Made by a program: the position numbers and the translations under genes | In this document: positions 10,078 through 19,017 of the stretch, piece by piece | Layout: each line of letters opens with the position of its first letter | How positions within the stretch are numbered: the stretch's first letter is position 1 | The notes under the pieces: model-generated | What the model was told of the DNA's origin: nothing | What the model saw: the letters and a program-made list of their open reading frames with translations, nothing else | Database searches by the model: none | Assembly: GCF_005117025.1 (NCBI RefSeq) | Contig: NZ_SWCO01000008.1 | Span: 186,001-250,000 of the forward strand | Source: Alteromonas portus | GTDB taxonomy: Bacteria; Pseudomonadota; Gammaproteobacteria; Enterobacterales; Alteromonadaceae | Length of the DNA stretch: 64,000 nt | Reading direction: 5' to 3'

Positions 10078-11031
10078 TTAGCTCGCTGTATTTTGATTCA
10101 GATATGCAGCCGCACCTAACAAACCGTGATCAGGTTCTGCAATTAAATAGGTGGGAATGTCTTTTACGTAATGCTTCATTTGCCCTTTTGCTTCAAAACG
10201 CGCTCTAAAGTCGCTGTTTTGTATAAACTCAGGGAAACGGTTCGCAATACCGCCACCAATAAAGATGCCGCCAGTCGTTGCCATGTTCAGCGCTAAGTTA
10301 CCCGCAAAACTTCCCATAATTCGGCAAAACTGAGTCAGCGTTGCTTTAGCCAACTCACATGTTCCATTTAATGCTGCTTCGGTAATCTGCGCAGGCTCGG
10401 TAAATGCAACAGGGGCAGATGCATTGTTTGCCAACGCGGTATAAATATTCTGTAAACCACGTCCCGACATCACTTCTTCAGCAGAAGCGCGACCTAGCGT
10501 AGTTTGCAGATGACGCCATACCACAACATCGGTTTCATCGACAGGAGCGAAATCTACATGACCACCCTCTCCGTCTAATGTTTGCCAACCTGATGAGGTC
10601 ATAGTGATATGCTCAACGCCAAGACCGGTGCCCGGGCCAAATACTGCAATGTTGCCATTTTCTTTGGCTGTACCTTCCCCAATCTGAATAACTTGCTCTT
10701 TACCTAACACAGGCAAAGAATGAGCTACTGCGGTGAAATCGTTGATCACAAACAGCGCATCTAGCTTCAGCTGAGAGCGCAGAGCATTTTGAGAAAACGC
10801 CCAGCTGTGGTTAGTCATTACGACTTGATCACCTAGTACAGGGCATGCAATCGCGATACAACCTTGGGTAAACGTATGCTCTGGCGTGTCTGCAAAATAC
10901 TGTGAAATGGCTAAATCAATGCTAGCAAAGTCGTTGCACATGTACTTTTTAATATCAGTGACGCCCGACTCGGTTACTCTCGCAACACGAATATTGGTAC
11001 CGCCAACGTCAGCCACAAACTTCTGGCTCAT
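10078..11031 (-). CDS. glk: Glucokinase
   Basis: Glk phosphorylates cytoplasmic glucose to glucose 6-phosphate. The protein has 317 residues (E. coli Glk has 321). Motifs are the phosphate loop ADVGGTNIRVARV, VINDFTAVAHSLP, FGPGTGLGVEHI and EGGHVDFAP with the catalytic and sugar-binding residues. The start is the ATG at 11031, which shares one base with the edd stop in a TAATG overlap and suggests translational coupling. A longer reading from 11064 would lie inside edd. Placing glk in the Entner-Doudoroff operon joins substrate entry to the pathway and fits import of unphosphorylated glucose. Confidence 0.95.
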   Translation of the reverse strand: MSQKFVADVGGTNIRVARVTESGVTDIKKYMCNDFASIDLAISQYFADTPEHTFTQGCIAIACPVLGDQVVMTNHSWAFSQNALRSQLKLDALFVINDFTAVAHSLPVLGKEQVIQIGEGTAKENGNIAVFGPGTGLGVEHITMTSSGWQTLDGEGGHVDFAPVDETDVVVWRHLQTTLGRASAEEVMSGRGLQNIYTALANNASAPVAFTEPAQITEAALNGTCELAKATLTQFCRIMGSFAGNLALNMATTGGIFIGGGIANRFPEFIQNSDFRARFEAKGQMKHYVKDIPTYLIAEPDHGLLGAAAYLNQNTAS

Positions 11032-12857
11032 TATGCTTGCTCCTGCGTGTAAAACAGTGAACACGCCCCTTCTTCTGCGCCAGTAAGGATTGCACGCATT
11101 CCCGCGAACATTTCACGTCCCATACCAACATGATGCTTCGCCAAGTTAGCTGGCGCAGCTTCACGAGTGGCAAGCGTTTCTTCATCAACATGCAGGGTAA
11201 GCGCACCGGTTTCGGTATTAAGCTCAATGATGTCGCCTTCTTGCACTTTAGCAAGCAAACCACCTTTATACGCTTCTGGTGTTACGTGGATAGCAGCAGG
11301 CACCTTACCAGATGCACCTGACATACGACCGTCAGTAACAAGAGCTACTTTAAATCCACGGTCTTGCAGTACACCTAGCGGCGGGGTTAAGCGGTGAAGC
11401 TCTGGCATACCAATGGCCGATGGACCTTGGAAACGCACAACCACGATGCAGTCTTTATCTAACTTGCCAGATTTAAACGCGTCATCCAGTTCAAACTGAT
11501 CTTCAAACACAACCGCTGGCGCTTTGATGTTGCAGTGAGGCGTACGAAGCGCTGAGGTTTTGATAACACCACGACCCAAGTTGCCGTCTAGTACACTTAA
11601 GCCGCCATCTGGCTTAAACGGTGCTTCTACGGTTGCAAGTACCTCTTTGTCTAGTGATTCTGAAGGGCCATCACGCCATTCTAGCTCACCGTCTTTTAGC
11701 ACTGGCTCTTTGGTGTATAAATCTAAGCCTTCACCTACAATCGTTTTCACGTCGTTGTGAAGTAGACCCGCATCTAGCAGTTGTTTAATAAGTAAAGACA
11801 TACCGCCAGCGGCAACAAAGTGATTGATGTCTGCTGAACCGTTAGGATATATGCGTGTCAGTAGAGGCACAGCATTTGAAATGTCTGAGAAGTCATCCCA
11901 ATTAACGATGTAGCCAGCAGCACGAGCAACCGCGATAAGGTGCATAGTGTGGTTAGTAGAACCACCCGTTGCTAGTAAGCCAACAAGGCCGTTTACAATG
12001 GCCTTAGCATCTACAATGTGGCCAATTGGCGTGTAATTGTCACCGAGATCAGTTAGACGAGTTGCTTGAACCGCAGCCGCTTTCGTTAGTGCATCACGCA
12101 GTGGCGTGCCTGGATTGACAAAAGAAGAGCCTGGTAAATGCAAGCCCATCATTTCAACCACAAGCTGATTTGAGTTAGCTGTGCCGTAGAAGGTACAAGT
12201 ACCAGCTGAATGGTAAGACTGGGATTCAGCTTCTAGTAGTGCGTCACGGCCTACTTTACCTTCAGCAAATTCCTGACGAACGCGGGCTTTTTCTTTATTT
12301 GGCAAGCCTGATGGCATAGGACCGGCTGGAACAAAAACAGTTGGCAAGTGACCAAATGTTAGTGCCCCCATTAGAAGCCCGGGTACTATTTTGTCGCAAA
12401 TACCCAGCATCAGCGCACTATCAAACATGTTGTGTGAGAGCGCGATAGCCGCACCTTGAGCGATGTTGTCACGGCTCATTAGGCTTAAGTCCATACCAGA
12501 CTGCCCTTGAGTAACACCATCGCACATTGCAGGTACACCGCCAGCAAACTGCGCAACACTGCCCACGTCTTTTACCGCTTCGCGAATAAGCGCAGGGTAA
12601 GTTTCATAAGGCTGGTGAGCAGAAAGCATGTCATTGTATGCTGACACAATAGCCACGTTGGCTTTGGTCATGGAACGAAGATCAGCCTTTTCACTTGTAC
12701 CACATGCTGCAAAGCCGTGAGCCAAGTTACCACACGACAACACACCACGGTGTGGTCCTTGACGACGTGCGGCTTCAATCTTTTCTAAATACGCTTTACG
12801 CGTCTCTTTACTACGCTCGATAATTCGTTGCGTAACTTCAGCAATTTTTGGATTCAC
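11031..12857 (-). CDS. edd: 6-phosphogluconate dehydratase
   Basis: Edd dehydrates 6-phosphogluconate to KDPG, the committed Entner-Doudoroff step, and carries an oxygen-sensitive 4Fe-4S cluster. The 608-residue length is standard. The cluster and active-site Cys motifs of the IlvD/Edd family are visible: [29 protein letters not shown] and [12 protein letters not shown]. The C-terminal part has [28 protein letters not shown] precedes the ATG. It starts 9 bp after pgl and overlaps the glk start by one base. Confidence 0.97.
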   Translation of the reverse strand: MNPKIAEVTQRIIERSKETRKAYLEKIEAARRQGPHRGVLSCGNLAHGFAACGTSEKADLRSMTKANVAIVSAYNDMLSAHQPYETYPALIREAVKDVGSVAQFAGGVPAMCDGVTQGQSGMDLSLMSRDNIAQGAAIALSHNMFDSALMLGICDKIVPGLLMGALTFGHLPTVFVPAGPMPSGLPNKEKARVRQEFAEGKVGRDALLEAESQSYHSAGTCTFYGTANSNQLVVEMMGLHLPGSSFVNPGTPLRDALTKAAAVQATRLTDLGDNYTPIGHIVDAKAIVNGLVGLLATGGSTNHTMHLIAVARAAGYIVNWDDFSDISNAVPLLTRIYPNGSADINHFVAAGGMSLLIKQLLDAGLLHNDVKTIVGEGLDLYTKEPVLKDGELEWRDGPSESLDKEVLATVEAPFKPDGGLSVLDGNLGRGVIKTSALRTPHCNIKAPAVVFEDQFELDDAFKSGKLDKDCIVVVRFQGPSAIGMPELHRLTPPLGVLQDRGFKVALVTDGRMSGASGKVPAAIHVTPEAYKGGLLAKVQEGDIIELNTETGALTLHVDEETLATREAAPANLAKHHVGMGREMFAGMRAILTGAEEGACSLFYTQEQA

Positions 12858-12866
12858 TTTTGTCTC

Positions 12867-13559
12867 CTATGGCGCCCACATCAGGGTGACCGGTGCTCTA
12901 TTCACAACGGCAGTGATGGGCTTTTGCGCTTCGGTAGCATTTTCAATAGCGTCTAAAAGCACTTGCTTTTTCTTTTCACCAGTTAAGTGTAAAAAGATAT
13001 TTCTACTATTGAGTAACGCAGGTAGCGTTAATGAAATACGTTGGTGAGGTGCTGTTGTAGGTTGAACAGCGATGCAGGTTCTGCCGCTGCTCATATCTAA
13101 GCCGTCAAGTACTTGCTCTGAACAAGGGAAAAGCGACGCAGTGTGTCCGTCTTCCCCCATGCCAAGAATTAATGCATCGAAAGGCTGTGACATGCTAGCC
13201 AGATTTGACTCAGCTGCATTTACGCCTTCATTTGCATCGTCAACATCGCTTTTCAATTCGATAAAACGTGCTGCTGCGGCTTTATTTTGAATTAGGTTCT
13301 TTTTTACTAAGCTGGTGTTGCTGGCTTCGTGGCCTTCTTCAACCCAGCGTTCGTCGGCAAGGGTAATATCAACCTTATCCCACTCTAAATCGGTCTCGCT
13401 TAGCTGTTTGAAAAGCGCAAGTGGAGTACGCCCCCCACTCACCACTAGCGAAGCACGACCGCGAGTTTTAATACCTGTTTTCAAGATACTGACTAAGTCT
13501 TGCGCAAATGCATCCGTCAGTGCGTCAGGTGTTTCAAATGATAGAGTTGTTAACGCCAT
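12867..13559 (-). CDS. pgl: 6-phosphogluconolactonase (DevB type)
   Basis: Pgl hydrolyses 6-phosphogluconolactone to 6-phosphogluconate. The protein has 230 residues with the NagB/RpiA-like fold of DevB-type lactonases. Motifs are LVVSGGRTPLALFKQL near the N-terminus, DITLADERWVEEGHEASN, and LILGMGEDGHTASLFP. The start lies one base beyond the zwf stop, so it is tightly coupled to zwf and followed by edd after 9 bp. It uses the lactone that Zwf produces. Confidence 0.95.
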   Translation of the reverse strand: MALTTLSFETPDALTDAFAQDLVSILKTGIKTRGRASLVVSGGRTPLALFKQLSETDLEWDKVDITLADERWVEEGHEASNTSLVKKNLIQNKAAAARFIELKSDVDDANEGVNAAESNLASMSQPFDALILGMGEDGHTASLFPCSEQVLDGLDMSSGRTCIAVQPTTAPHQRISLTLPALLNSRNIFLHLTGEKKKQVLLDAIENATEAQKPITAVVNRAPVTLMWAP

Positions 13560-13560
13560 A

Positions 13561-15054
13561 TTATTTCTTCTTCACAGTTTTGCTTTCATACCAGCTGCGA
13601 TTTTCACGCGCAAGAAGGCCTATAGAATCCACCGGGCCCCATGTACCTGCTTGATACGGCTCTGGCGGCTCACTCGATTGCTTCCACGCTTCAAGAATTG
13701 AGTCTACCCACGTCCACGCTTGTTCAATTTCATCGCGACGTACGAATAGCGCCTGATTACCCAGCATTACTTCAAGCAGTAACTTTTCGTATGCGTCAGG
13801 AATGCGCTCGTCAGCAAAGGCTTCCGAGAAGCTTAAGTTTAGCTTGGACTTTTGAAGATCCATTGAACCTGAACTAGTAAGACCAGGGACTTTATTCATT
13901 ACCGTGATTTCTACACCTTCATCAGGTTGAAGACGAATAACCAGCTTATTAGGTGGAAGGTTCTTAAAGCTGTCGCCGAATAAGTTATGCGGCTGACGCT
14001 TAAAGTAAATAACAACTTCACTCACCTTAGTCGGCATGCGCTTACCTGTACGCAGGTAGAAAGGCACTCCTGCCCAACGCCAGTTATCAATTTCAGCTTT
14101 AATGGCAATAAAGGTTTCAGTTTTACTCTGTGTATTGGCACCTTCTTCTTCAAGGTATCCCGGCACTTCCTCGCCCTTCACAAAACCAGAGGTATACTGC
14201 CCGCGAACCGTGCTGTCGTTAATGTTGAACGAGTTGATTGGACGAAGCGCCTTGAGTACTTTCAGCTTTTCGTCACGAATGCTATCCGCATCTAGCGTTG
14301 TTGGCGGCTCCATTGCAACCAAGCTTAAAATTTGCAACAGGTGGTTTTGCACCATGTCACGCATTTGACCTGCATCGTCGAAATAACCCCAGCGCCCTTC
14401 AATACCGACTGATTCCGCTACTGAAATTTGAACATGGTCAATACAGTTGTGGTCCCAGTTAGTGGCAAAAATAGAGTTAGCAAAACGAAGCGAGACTAGG
14501 TTAAGAACGGTTTCTTTGCCTAAGTAGTGGTCTATGCGGTAAATCTGTTTCTCGTCGAAGTATTCCGCAACTTGTTCGTTGATGACTTTTGAAGACGCTA
14601 AGTCGTGACCGATTGGCTTTTCAAGCACCACGCGAACGCTAGAATCAATAATTTTGCAGCTGTGAAGTCCACGGCAAATATCGCCGTAAATCGCAGGAGG
14701 AGTTGCTAAGTAACACACCATTGTGCGGGTCGGGTCGACGTGATCGTCAAGTACGCAATAGCTTTCAACGTCTTTCATGTCAACGCATGCATAATGCAGA
14801 CGCGCTTTCATTTTTTCCCAAGTGGCTTCACATAAGTTCTTTTCACCGAATTTAATAAGGTTAGCGTGAACTTCTTCAATATACGCTTCTAGCTCCATTT
14901 CCTGACGCGCCACACCAACAATCGTGGTTTCAGGGTGCATCAAGTTAGCTTTTTCTAATTGATAGAGAGAAGGCAGCAACTTGCGTCGTGAAAGATCACC
15001 CAAAGTACCGAAAAGTACAAAATCACAGGGTTCGTAGGAATTATCCAATACCAT
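13561..15054 (-). CDS. zwf: Glucose-6-phosphate 1-dehydrogenase
   Basis: Zwf oxidises glucose 6-phosphate to 6-phosphogluconolactone with NADP. The protein has 497 residues, normal for the family. The dinucleotide site is LFGTLGDLSRRKLLPSLYQL and the active-site signature is RIDHYLGKETVLNL. The substrate region includes LRTGKRMPTKVSEV. AAGG precedes the ATG. It is the first gene of zwf-pgl-edd-glk-eda. The upstream region shared with divergent hexR carries a HexR box centred about 100 bp before the start, so repression by HexR and release by KDPG are expected. Confidence 0.97.
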   Translation of the reverse strand: MVLDNSYEPCDFVLFGTLGDLSRRKLLPSLYQLEKANLMHPETTIVGVARQEMELEAYIEEVHANLIKFGEKNLCEATWEKMKARLHYACVDMKDVESYCVLDDHVDPTRTMVCYLATPPAIYGDICRGLHSCKIIDSSVRVVLEKPIGHDLASSKVINEQVAEYFDEKQIYRIDHYLGKETVLNLVSLRFANSIFATNWDHNCIDHVQISVAESVGIEGRWGYFDDAGQMRDMVQNHLLQILSLVAMEPPTTLDADSIRDEKLKVLKALRPINSFNINDSTVRGQYTSGFVKGEEVPGYLEEEGANTQSKTETFIAIKAEIDNWRWAGVPFYLRTGKRMPTKVSEVVIYFKRQPHNLFGDSFKNLPPNKLVIRLQPDEGVEITVMNKVPGLTSSGSMDLQKSKLNLSFSEAFADERIPDAYEKLLLEVMLGNQALFVRRDEIEQAWTWVDSILEAWKQSSEPPEPYQAGTWGPVDSIGLLARENRSWYESKTVKKK

Positions 15055-15147
15055 ATTCGTCGACCTTTTAAAATGTATATGTCCGTAGTGTATCGTACCG
15101 TTATTTACAACACTAACGACTATTTTTACCGTATAGTTAACACCAAA

Positions 15148-15162
15148 TGTAGTAAAATTACA
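15148..15162. promoter_or_regulatory. HexR operator between zwf and hexR
   Basis: TGTAGTAAAATTACA is a near-perfect match to the pseudopalindromic HexR operator TGTAATwwwATTACA known from Shewanella and related genomes. It lies 94-108 bp upstream of zwf and about 180 bp upstream of hexR, between these divergent genes. It could control both. Confidence 0.82.
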
Positions 15163-15264
15163 ACTTGAACCAACTATAGGATCTGAATCTTTACTATTTC
15201 CCTCAGTTTACCCTCTTTTACCCCGTTACAAACAACAAAATTTGTCAAAAAATTACATTTTTCT

Positions 15265-15280
15265 TGTCACAGACGTCACA
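15265..15280. promoter_or_regulatory. Possible CRP site in the zwf/hexR region
   Basis: Read on the minus strand, TGTGACGTCTGTGACA matches the CRP form TGTGA-N6-TCACA at nine of ten defined positions. It lies 60-75 bp upstream of the hexR start. This is a pattern match only. Confidence 0.35.
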
Positions 15281-15339
15281 TTGGGTACTATTATGAATGT
15301 ACCTTACAATAAATTGTGCTAACTAATTGCTATATCTGT

Positions 15340-16191
15340 ATGAACATTTTAGAAAAAATCACACAAAATCAAGCGGCATTCAGTAAATCTGAGAAAAAGG
15401 TAGCTGAAGTTATTTTAGCAAACCCTCAAACAGCCATTCATTCGAGTATAGCAACCCTAGCTAAGATGTCGGATGTTAGTGAGCCTACTGTAAACCGTTT
15501 CTGTCGAAGACTAGACACCAAAGGCTTTCCAGACTTTAAACTTCATTTGGCTCAAAGTTTAGCCAACGGCACGCCTTATGTTAACCGTCATGTTGACGAA
15601 AACGACAGCCCAGATGAGTATACAAACAAGATTTTTGAATCGACCATGGCATCACTTGAAGTGGCTCGTCAGTCAGTCAACGTGCATGTTGTTAATCGCG
15701 TGGTGGATTTACTCACCCAAGCTCAAAAGATTTCTTTCTTTGGGTTAGGCGCTTCTGCTTCTGTTGCTCACGACGCGCTGAACAAGTTCTTCCGATTCAA
15801 TGTACCCGTAGTCTACTTTGAAGATATTCTTATGCAGCGCATGAGCTGTATGAATTGCTCTGCTGGGGACGTGGTTGTACTTATTAGCCACACGGGCCGT
15901 ACCAAAAGCCTTGTTGAAATAGCTCAGATTGCTAGGATGAACGATGCGACTGTTGTGGGAATAACATCAGCTGAAAGCCCACTTGCCCAAGAGTGCAGCT
16001 ACGTATTGTCCTTGGAAGTACCTGAAGATACTGACATGTATATGCCGATGGCTTCTCGTATTGCTCAACTGACCCTTATTGACGTATTGGCAACAGGGTT
16101 TACATTGCGCCGAGGCAATAAATTCAGAGAAAACCTTAAACGAGTTAAAGACACCTTACGTGGTTCTCGTTATGAAAAGCGCGGGGATTAA
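15340..16191 (+). CDS. hexR: HexR, RpiR-family regulator of central carbon metabolism
   Basis: HexR is a DNA-binding repressor/activator that senses KDPG. The 283-residue protein has an RpiR-type helix-turn-helix at about 1-77 (KSEKKVAEVIL, SVADMS-like SIATLAKMSDVSEPTVNRFCRRL) and a SIS sugar-phosphate domain at about 120-260 (FFGLGASASVAHDA, LISHTGRTKSLVEIA). The start is set at the ATG at 15340 (MNILEKI), which matches HexR homologues; the GTG at 15316 is an unlikely extension. It is divergent from zwf and upstream of pykA, the arrangement seen in many Alteromonadales and Vibrio relatives. Boxes at 15148 and 16334 are its likely targets. Confidence 0.94.
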   Translation: MNILEKITQNQAAFSKSEKKVAEVILANPQTAIHSSIATLAKMSDVSEPTVNRFCRRLDTKGFPDFKLHLAQSLANGTPYVNRHVDENDSPDEYTNKIFESTMASLEVARQSVNVHVVNRVVDLLTQAQKISFFGLGASASVAHDALNKFFRFNVPVVYFEDILMQRMSCMNCSAGDVVVLISHTGRTKSLVEIAQIARMNDATVVGITSAESPLAQECSYVLSLEVPEDTDMYMPMASRIAQLTLIDVLATGFTLRRGNKFRENLKRVKDTLRGSRYEKRGD

Positions 16192-16255
16192 GAATCCGTT
16201 CAATGCTCGTTTTTAAACATTTAAAAGCTTAGTTACTTCAAGCTTAAAAGTTTTC

Positions 16256-16292
16256 AAAAACGCCCAACTGGTCGAGCCAGTTGGGCGTTTTT
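16256..16292 (+). terminator. Terminator of hexR
   Basis: The 11-bp stem CGCCCAACTGG/CCAGTTGGGCG with a five-base loop is flanked by AAAAA and TTTTT. It ends hexR and separates it from pykA. Confidence 0.93.
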
Positions 16293-16333
16293 GTTTATTT
16301 CGTTCACATTTTTGTCAAATTCAACTATTATTC

Positions 16334-16348
16334 TGTAATAAAATTACG
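16334..16348. promoter_or_regulatory. HexR operator upstream of pykA
   Basis: TGTAATAAAATTACG differs from the ideal palindromic HexR operator only at the last base. It ends 82 bp before the pykA start. pykA is a conserved HexR target. Confidence 0.8.
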
Positions 16349-16430
16349 TAAAGCGATTACAGGCATACCGAAGAAACGCGTAGCCTATCACTCTTTGTCT
16401 TTTCTAACTTAGAAACAGCGACGGAATCAC

Positions 16431-17867
16431 ATGACTAGAAGAACGAAAATTCTTGCCACCCTAGGACCTGCCACAGACTCACTCGAAAAGATTCAGGCAC
16501 TTATTGCCGCAGGCGCAAACACAGTGCGTATGAACTTTTCACACGGACAAGCTGAAGATCATATTGAACGTGCAAAACGGGTTCGCCAAGCAGCGAAGAA
16601 CCTAGGTAAATACGTAGCCATTTTAGGCGACCTTCAAGGACCAAAAATCCGTGTTGCGCGTTTTGCCGAGGGTGCTGTTCGTCTAGAAGTCGGTGCTAAG
16701 TTTATATTAGATGCAGAGCTAGGCCGTGACGAAGGTGATATCAATCAAGTAGGTATTGACTACAAAGCGCTTCCTGACGATGTATCAGCAGGCGATATTC
16801 TTCTTCTGGACGACGGACGTATTCAACTTCGCGTAACAGGCGTTGAAGGACGCAAAGTGCTCACTGAAGTTACCGTTGGTGGAAAGCTTTCAAACAATAA
16901 AGGTATTAATCGCCAAGGCGGTGGTCTTTCTGCTGATGCCCTTACCGATAAAGATAAAGAAGATATCAAAACTGCAGCAAAAATCGGTGTTGATTACCTA
17001 GCGGTGTCATTCCCAAGAAGCGGTGCAGATTTAAACTACGCACGAGAACTTGCAGAAGCAGCAGGCTGCTATGCAAAGATTTGTGCGAAAGTCGAACGAG
17101 CTGAAACCGTCGCTTCTGACGAAGCTATGGATGATATTATCTCTGCATCAGATGCTGTAATGGTAGCTCGCGGTGATTTGGGTGTAGAAATTGGAGACGC
17201 AGAGCTCGTTGGCGTTCAGAAGAAATTAATTGCCCGCTCTCGCCAACTAAACAAGGTTGTTATTACTGCGACTCAAATGATGGAGTCGATGATTGACAGC
17301 CCTATGCCAACGCGTGCAGAAGTAATGGATGTTGCAAACGCCGTACTTGATGGCACTGATGCGGTTATGCTTTCGGCTGAAACTGCTGCGGGTAACTTCC
17401 CCATCGAGACAGTTGCAGCTATGGCTCGCGTTTGTGAAGGTGCAGAAACCCACCCAAGCATTAAGATTTCTAAGCACCGTATGGATCAGAAGTTCTCGTC
17501 AACAAGCGAGTCAATTGCACTATCTGCTGTGTACGCTGCTAACCACTTGCCAAGTATTAAAGCTATTGTAGGTTTGACAGAAAGCGGAACTACCCCAACG
17601 TTGATGTCTCGCATTACAACATCTTTGCCAATTATTGCTATGTCTCGTCACGAATCTACACTTAATACCATGGCATTATGCCGTGGTGTGAAGCCGGTTT
17701 ACTTCGACTCGTCAAATAGCGAACCAGGTAAATTGAAATATGATGTAATTGCATCGCTTAAAGAAAAAGGTTTAGTGAAAAGTGGTGACAGTATCATCTT
17801 GACCTACGGCGATGAAATGGAAAAAGTGGGCGCAACCAATACGTTAAAAATCGTAGACGTTGAATAA
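16431..17867 (+). CDS. pykA: Pyruvate kinase (PykA type)
   Basis: Pyruvate kinase converts phosphoenolpyruvate and ADP to pyruvate and ATP. The 478-residue length fits the PykA (type II) form. Motifs are [13 protein letters not shown] at the N-terminus, [21 protein letters not shown], the active-site block AKVERAE...[12 protein letters not shown] and [27 protein letters not shown]. The B domain (about 70-170) and the C-terminal allosteric domain (about 355-478) are intact. It follows hexR on the same strand after a terminator and carries its own HexR box. Confidence 0.96.
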   Translation: MTRRTKILATLGPATDSLEKIQALIAAGANTVRMNFSHGQAEDHIERAKRVRQAAKNLGKYVAILGDLQGPKIRVARFAEGAVRLEVGAKFILDAELGRDEGDINQVGIDYKALPDDVSAGDILLLDDGRIQLRVTGVEGRKVLTEVTVGGKLSNNKGINRQGGGLSADALTDKDKEDIKTAAKIGVDYLAVSFPRSGADLNYARELAEAAGCYAKICAKVERAETVASDEAMDDIISASDAVMVARGDLGVEIGDAELVGVQKKLIARSRQLNKVVITATQMMESMIDSPMPTRAEVMDVANAVLDGTDAVMLSAETAAGNFPIETVAAMARVCEGAETHPSIKISKHRMDQKFSSTSESIALSAVYAANHLPSIKAIVGLTESGTTPTLMSRITTSLPIIAMSRHESTLNTMALCRGVKPVYFDSSNSEPGKLKYDVIASLKEKGLVKSGDSIILTYGDEMEKVGATNTLKIVDVE

Positions 17868-17884
17868 CCATAATAATGAAAAAT

Positions 17885-17910
17885 GCGAAGCAAATGCTTC
17901 GCTTTTTTTT
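17885..17910 (+). terminator. Terminator of pykA
   Basis: The 8-bp stem GCGAAGCA/TGCTTCGC with a two-base loop is followed by eight T. Confidence 0.92.
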
Positions 17911-17944
17911 GCCTGTATTTTATTTCGGGCGTGATAAGTGATAA

Positions 17945-17973
17945 CAAAAAAGGCCCCTAACGCAAGGGGCCTT
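17945..17973 (-). terminator. Terminator of the small membrane-protein gene
   Basis: The 8-bp stem AAGGCCCC/GGGGCCTT is followed by TTTTTT on the minus strand, 17 bp beyond the stop of the gene at 17990-18367. Confidence 0.88.
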
Positions 17974-17989
17974 CTTTTAGTTATTTAAC

Positions 17990-18367
17990 TTAAATAGCTT
18001 GAGCAGTATACGTTTGGGCGTTTTGTTGCGCCTCATGTGCATATTGAGTAAGGTGATGACTTAAAATATTTTCAGCACGCTCAACAAACTCATCACGCTT
18101 AAATTTCCAGCCTCTCACATCAGCTTGCTTAGCCTGTGCGATATAGTATTCTAAACGTGTTTTTCTTAAAAGGTGCGCCTTCTTCGATAAATCGAATTCT
18201 ACTAATGAAAGGTTTCTTTCAACTTTTTGAATATCCATATGAACAGGGCGTTCAGCATCATCGGCGGTTGCTCGGCTGACAGAAAGCTTTCCCTGTCCAA
18301 ACATGCCCACCAATGCGATGACAAGTGTTACAACAATTCCTGAATATACCCATTTTAAAACGTTCAT
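17990..18367 (-). CDS. Small single-pass membrane protein, unknown function
   Basis: I do not recognise this 125-residue protein. Residues 5-24 form one hydrophobic helix (WVYSGIVVTLVIALVGMF), followed by a soluble, helix-prone and charged region. The N-terminus could be an uncleaved anchor with the rest in the periplasm. The tail is rich in Gln, Ala and Thr. AAGGAG precedes the ATG and a strong terminator follows, so it is a real monocistronic gene. It is convergent with pykA. Confidence 0.75.
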   Translation of the reverse strand: MNVLKWVYSGIVVTLVIALVGMFGQGKLSVSRATADDAERPVHMDIQKVERNLSLVEFDLSKKAHLLRKTRLEYYIAQAKQADVRGWKFKRDEFVERAENILSHHLTQYAHEAQQNAQTYTAQAI

Positions 18368-18738
18368 GTCTCACTCCTTGAGCAAAATCAAGATGCTCAT
18401 AATGCTAATAGTGTAATTGCTCATGCGTTCGCCAATTATCCACTTGGGATTCATTGATGTAGCCCTGCGACTGACCGCATTGCTAAGCGACTTGATGAAA
18501 TAATCTACTTTTACCATTTGTAAAAGCAGCTTCCATACCACATATTTTTTCTATACATATCAGAAAGATACGAAACATAAACGCTACTGCAAAGTGTATA
18601 AAAAGAATTTTCTACACACTTTTAGAGAAAATTTTCCCTTTCTTCCTTATTAGTTTAAAAGTGAGATTCACTACCTAATTTATACGTGCTAAATCTCATC
18701 TCAACTCGGGTGAAATAATATAATGCACAGCGCATATC

Positions 18739-18749
18739 TGGTATTACCA
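18739..18749. promoter_or_regulatory. Perfect TGGTATTACCA palindrome
   Basis: TGGTATTACCA is a perfect palindrome with a one-base centre. It resembles the TTGGTATACCAA-type operators of FadR-subfamily GntR regulators that control uronate genes (UxuR/ExuR). It lies about 270 bp before the alginate lyase-like gene. Confidence 0.5.
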
Positions 18750-18916
18750 AAAAGTTTATTTATTGACTAATCAGCGCCTAATCTTGTTAGACATTAGTAG
18801 AAAAACGAACATTATTTAGACATCCCCAGCTATTTCACTATTAAACCACGGCCTCAACCTCCCCATTAACCAAAGCCCTGAGGATATTTTGCAATTGGTT
18901 TACATGAATGATAAAT

Positions 18917-18959
18917 TGGCATTACAAAAAATAACGAACAAGATAAACTGGACTTACCA
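18917..18959. promoter_or_regulatory. Two degenerate TGGTATTACCA copies
   Basis: TGGCATTACAA (18917-18927) and TGGACTTACCA (18949-18959) each match TGGTATTACCA at nine of eleven positions. They are 32 bp apart, about three DNA turns, and end 58 bp before the lyase start. This spacing suits repression at the promoter. Confidence 0.42.
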
Positions 18960-19017
18960 AATTATTGCACTTAGGTATTAATTGGGTAAGCACGCGACTG
19001 TCTACCAAGAGGTTTAA

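Larger units (their letters stand above)
18368..19017. other. Intergenic region upstream of the PL7 lyase gene
   Basis: This 650-bp AT-rich stretch lies between divergent genes and has no convincing ORF or RNA gene. Three copies of a TGGTATTACCA-like palindrome are listed separately. It probably holds a long regulatory region for the lyase gene. AAGAGG lies just before the ATG at 19018. Confidence 0.6.
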
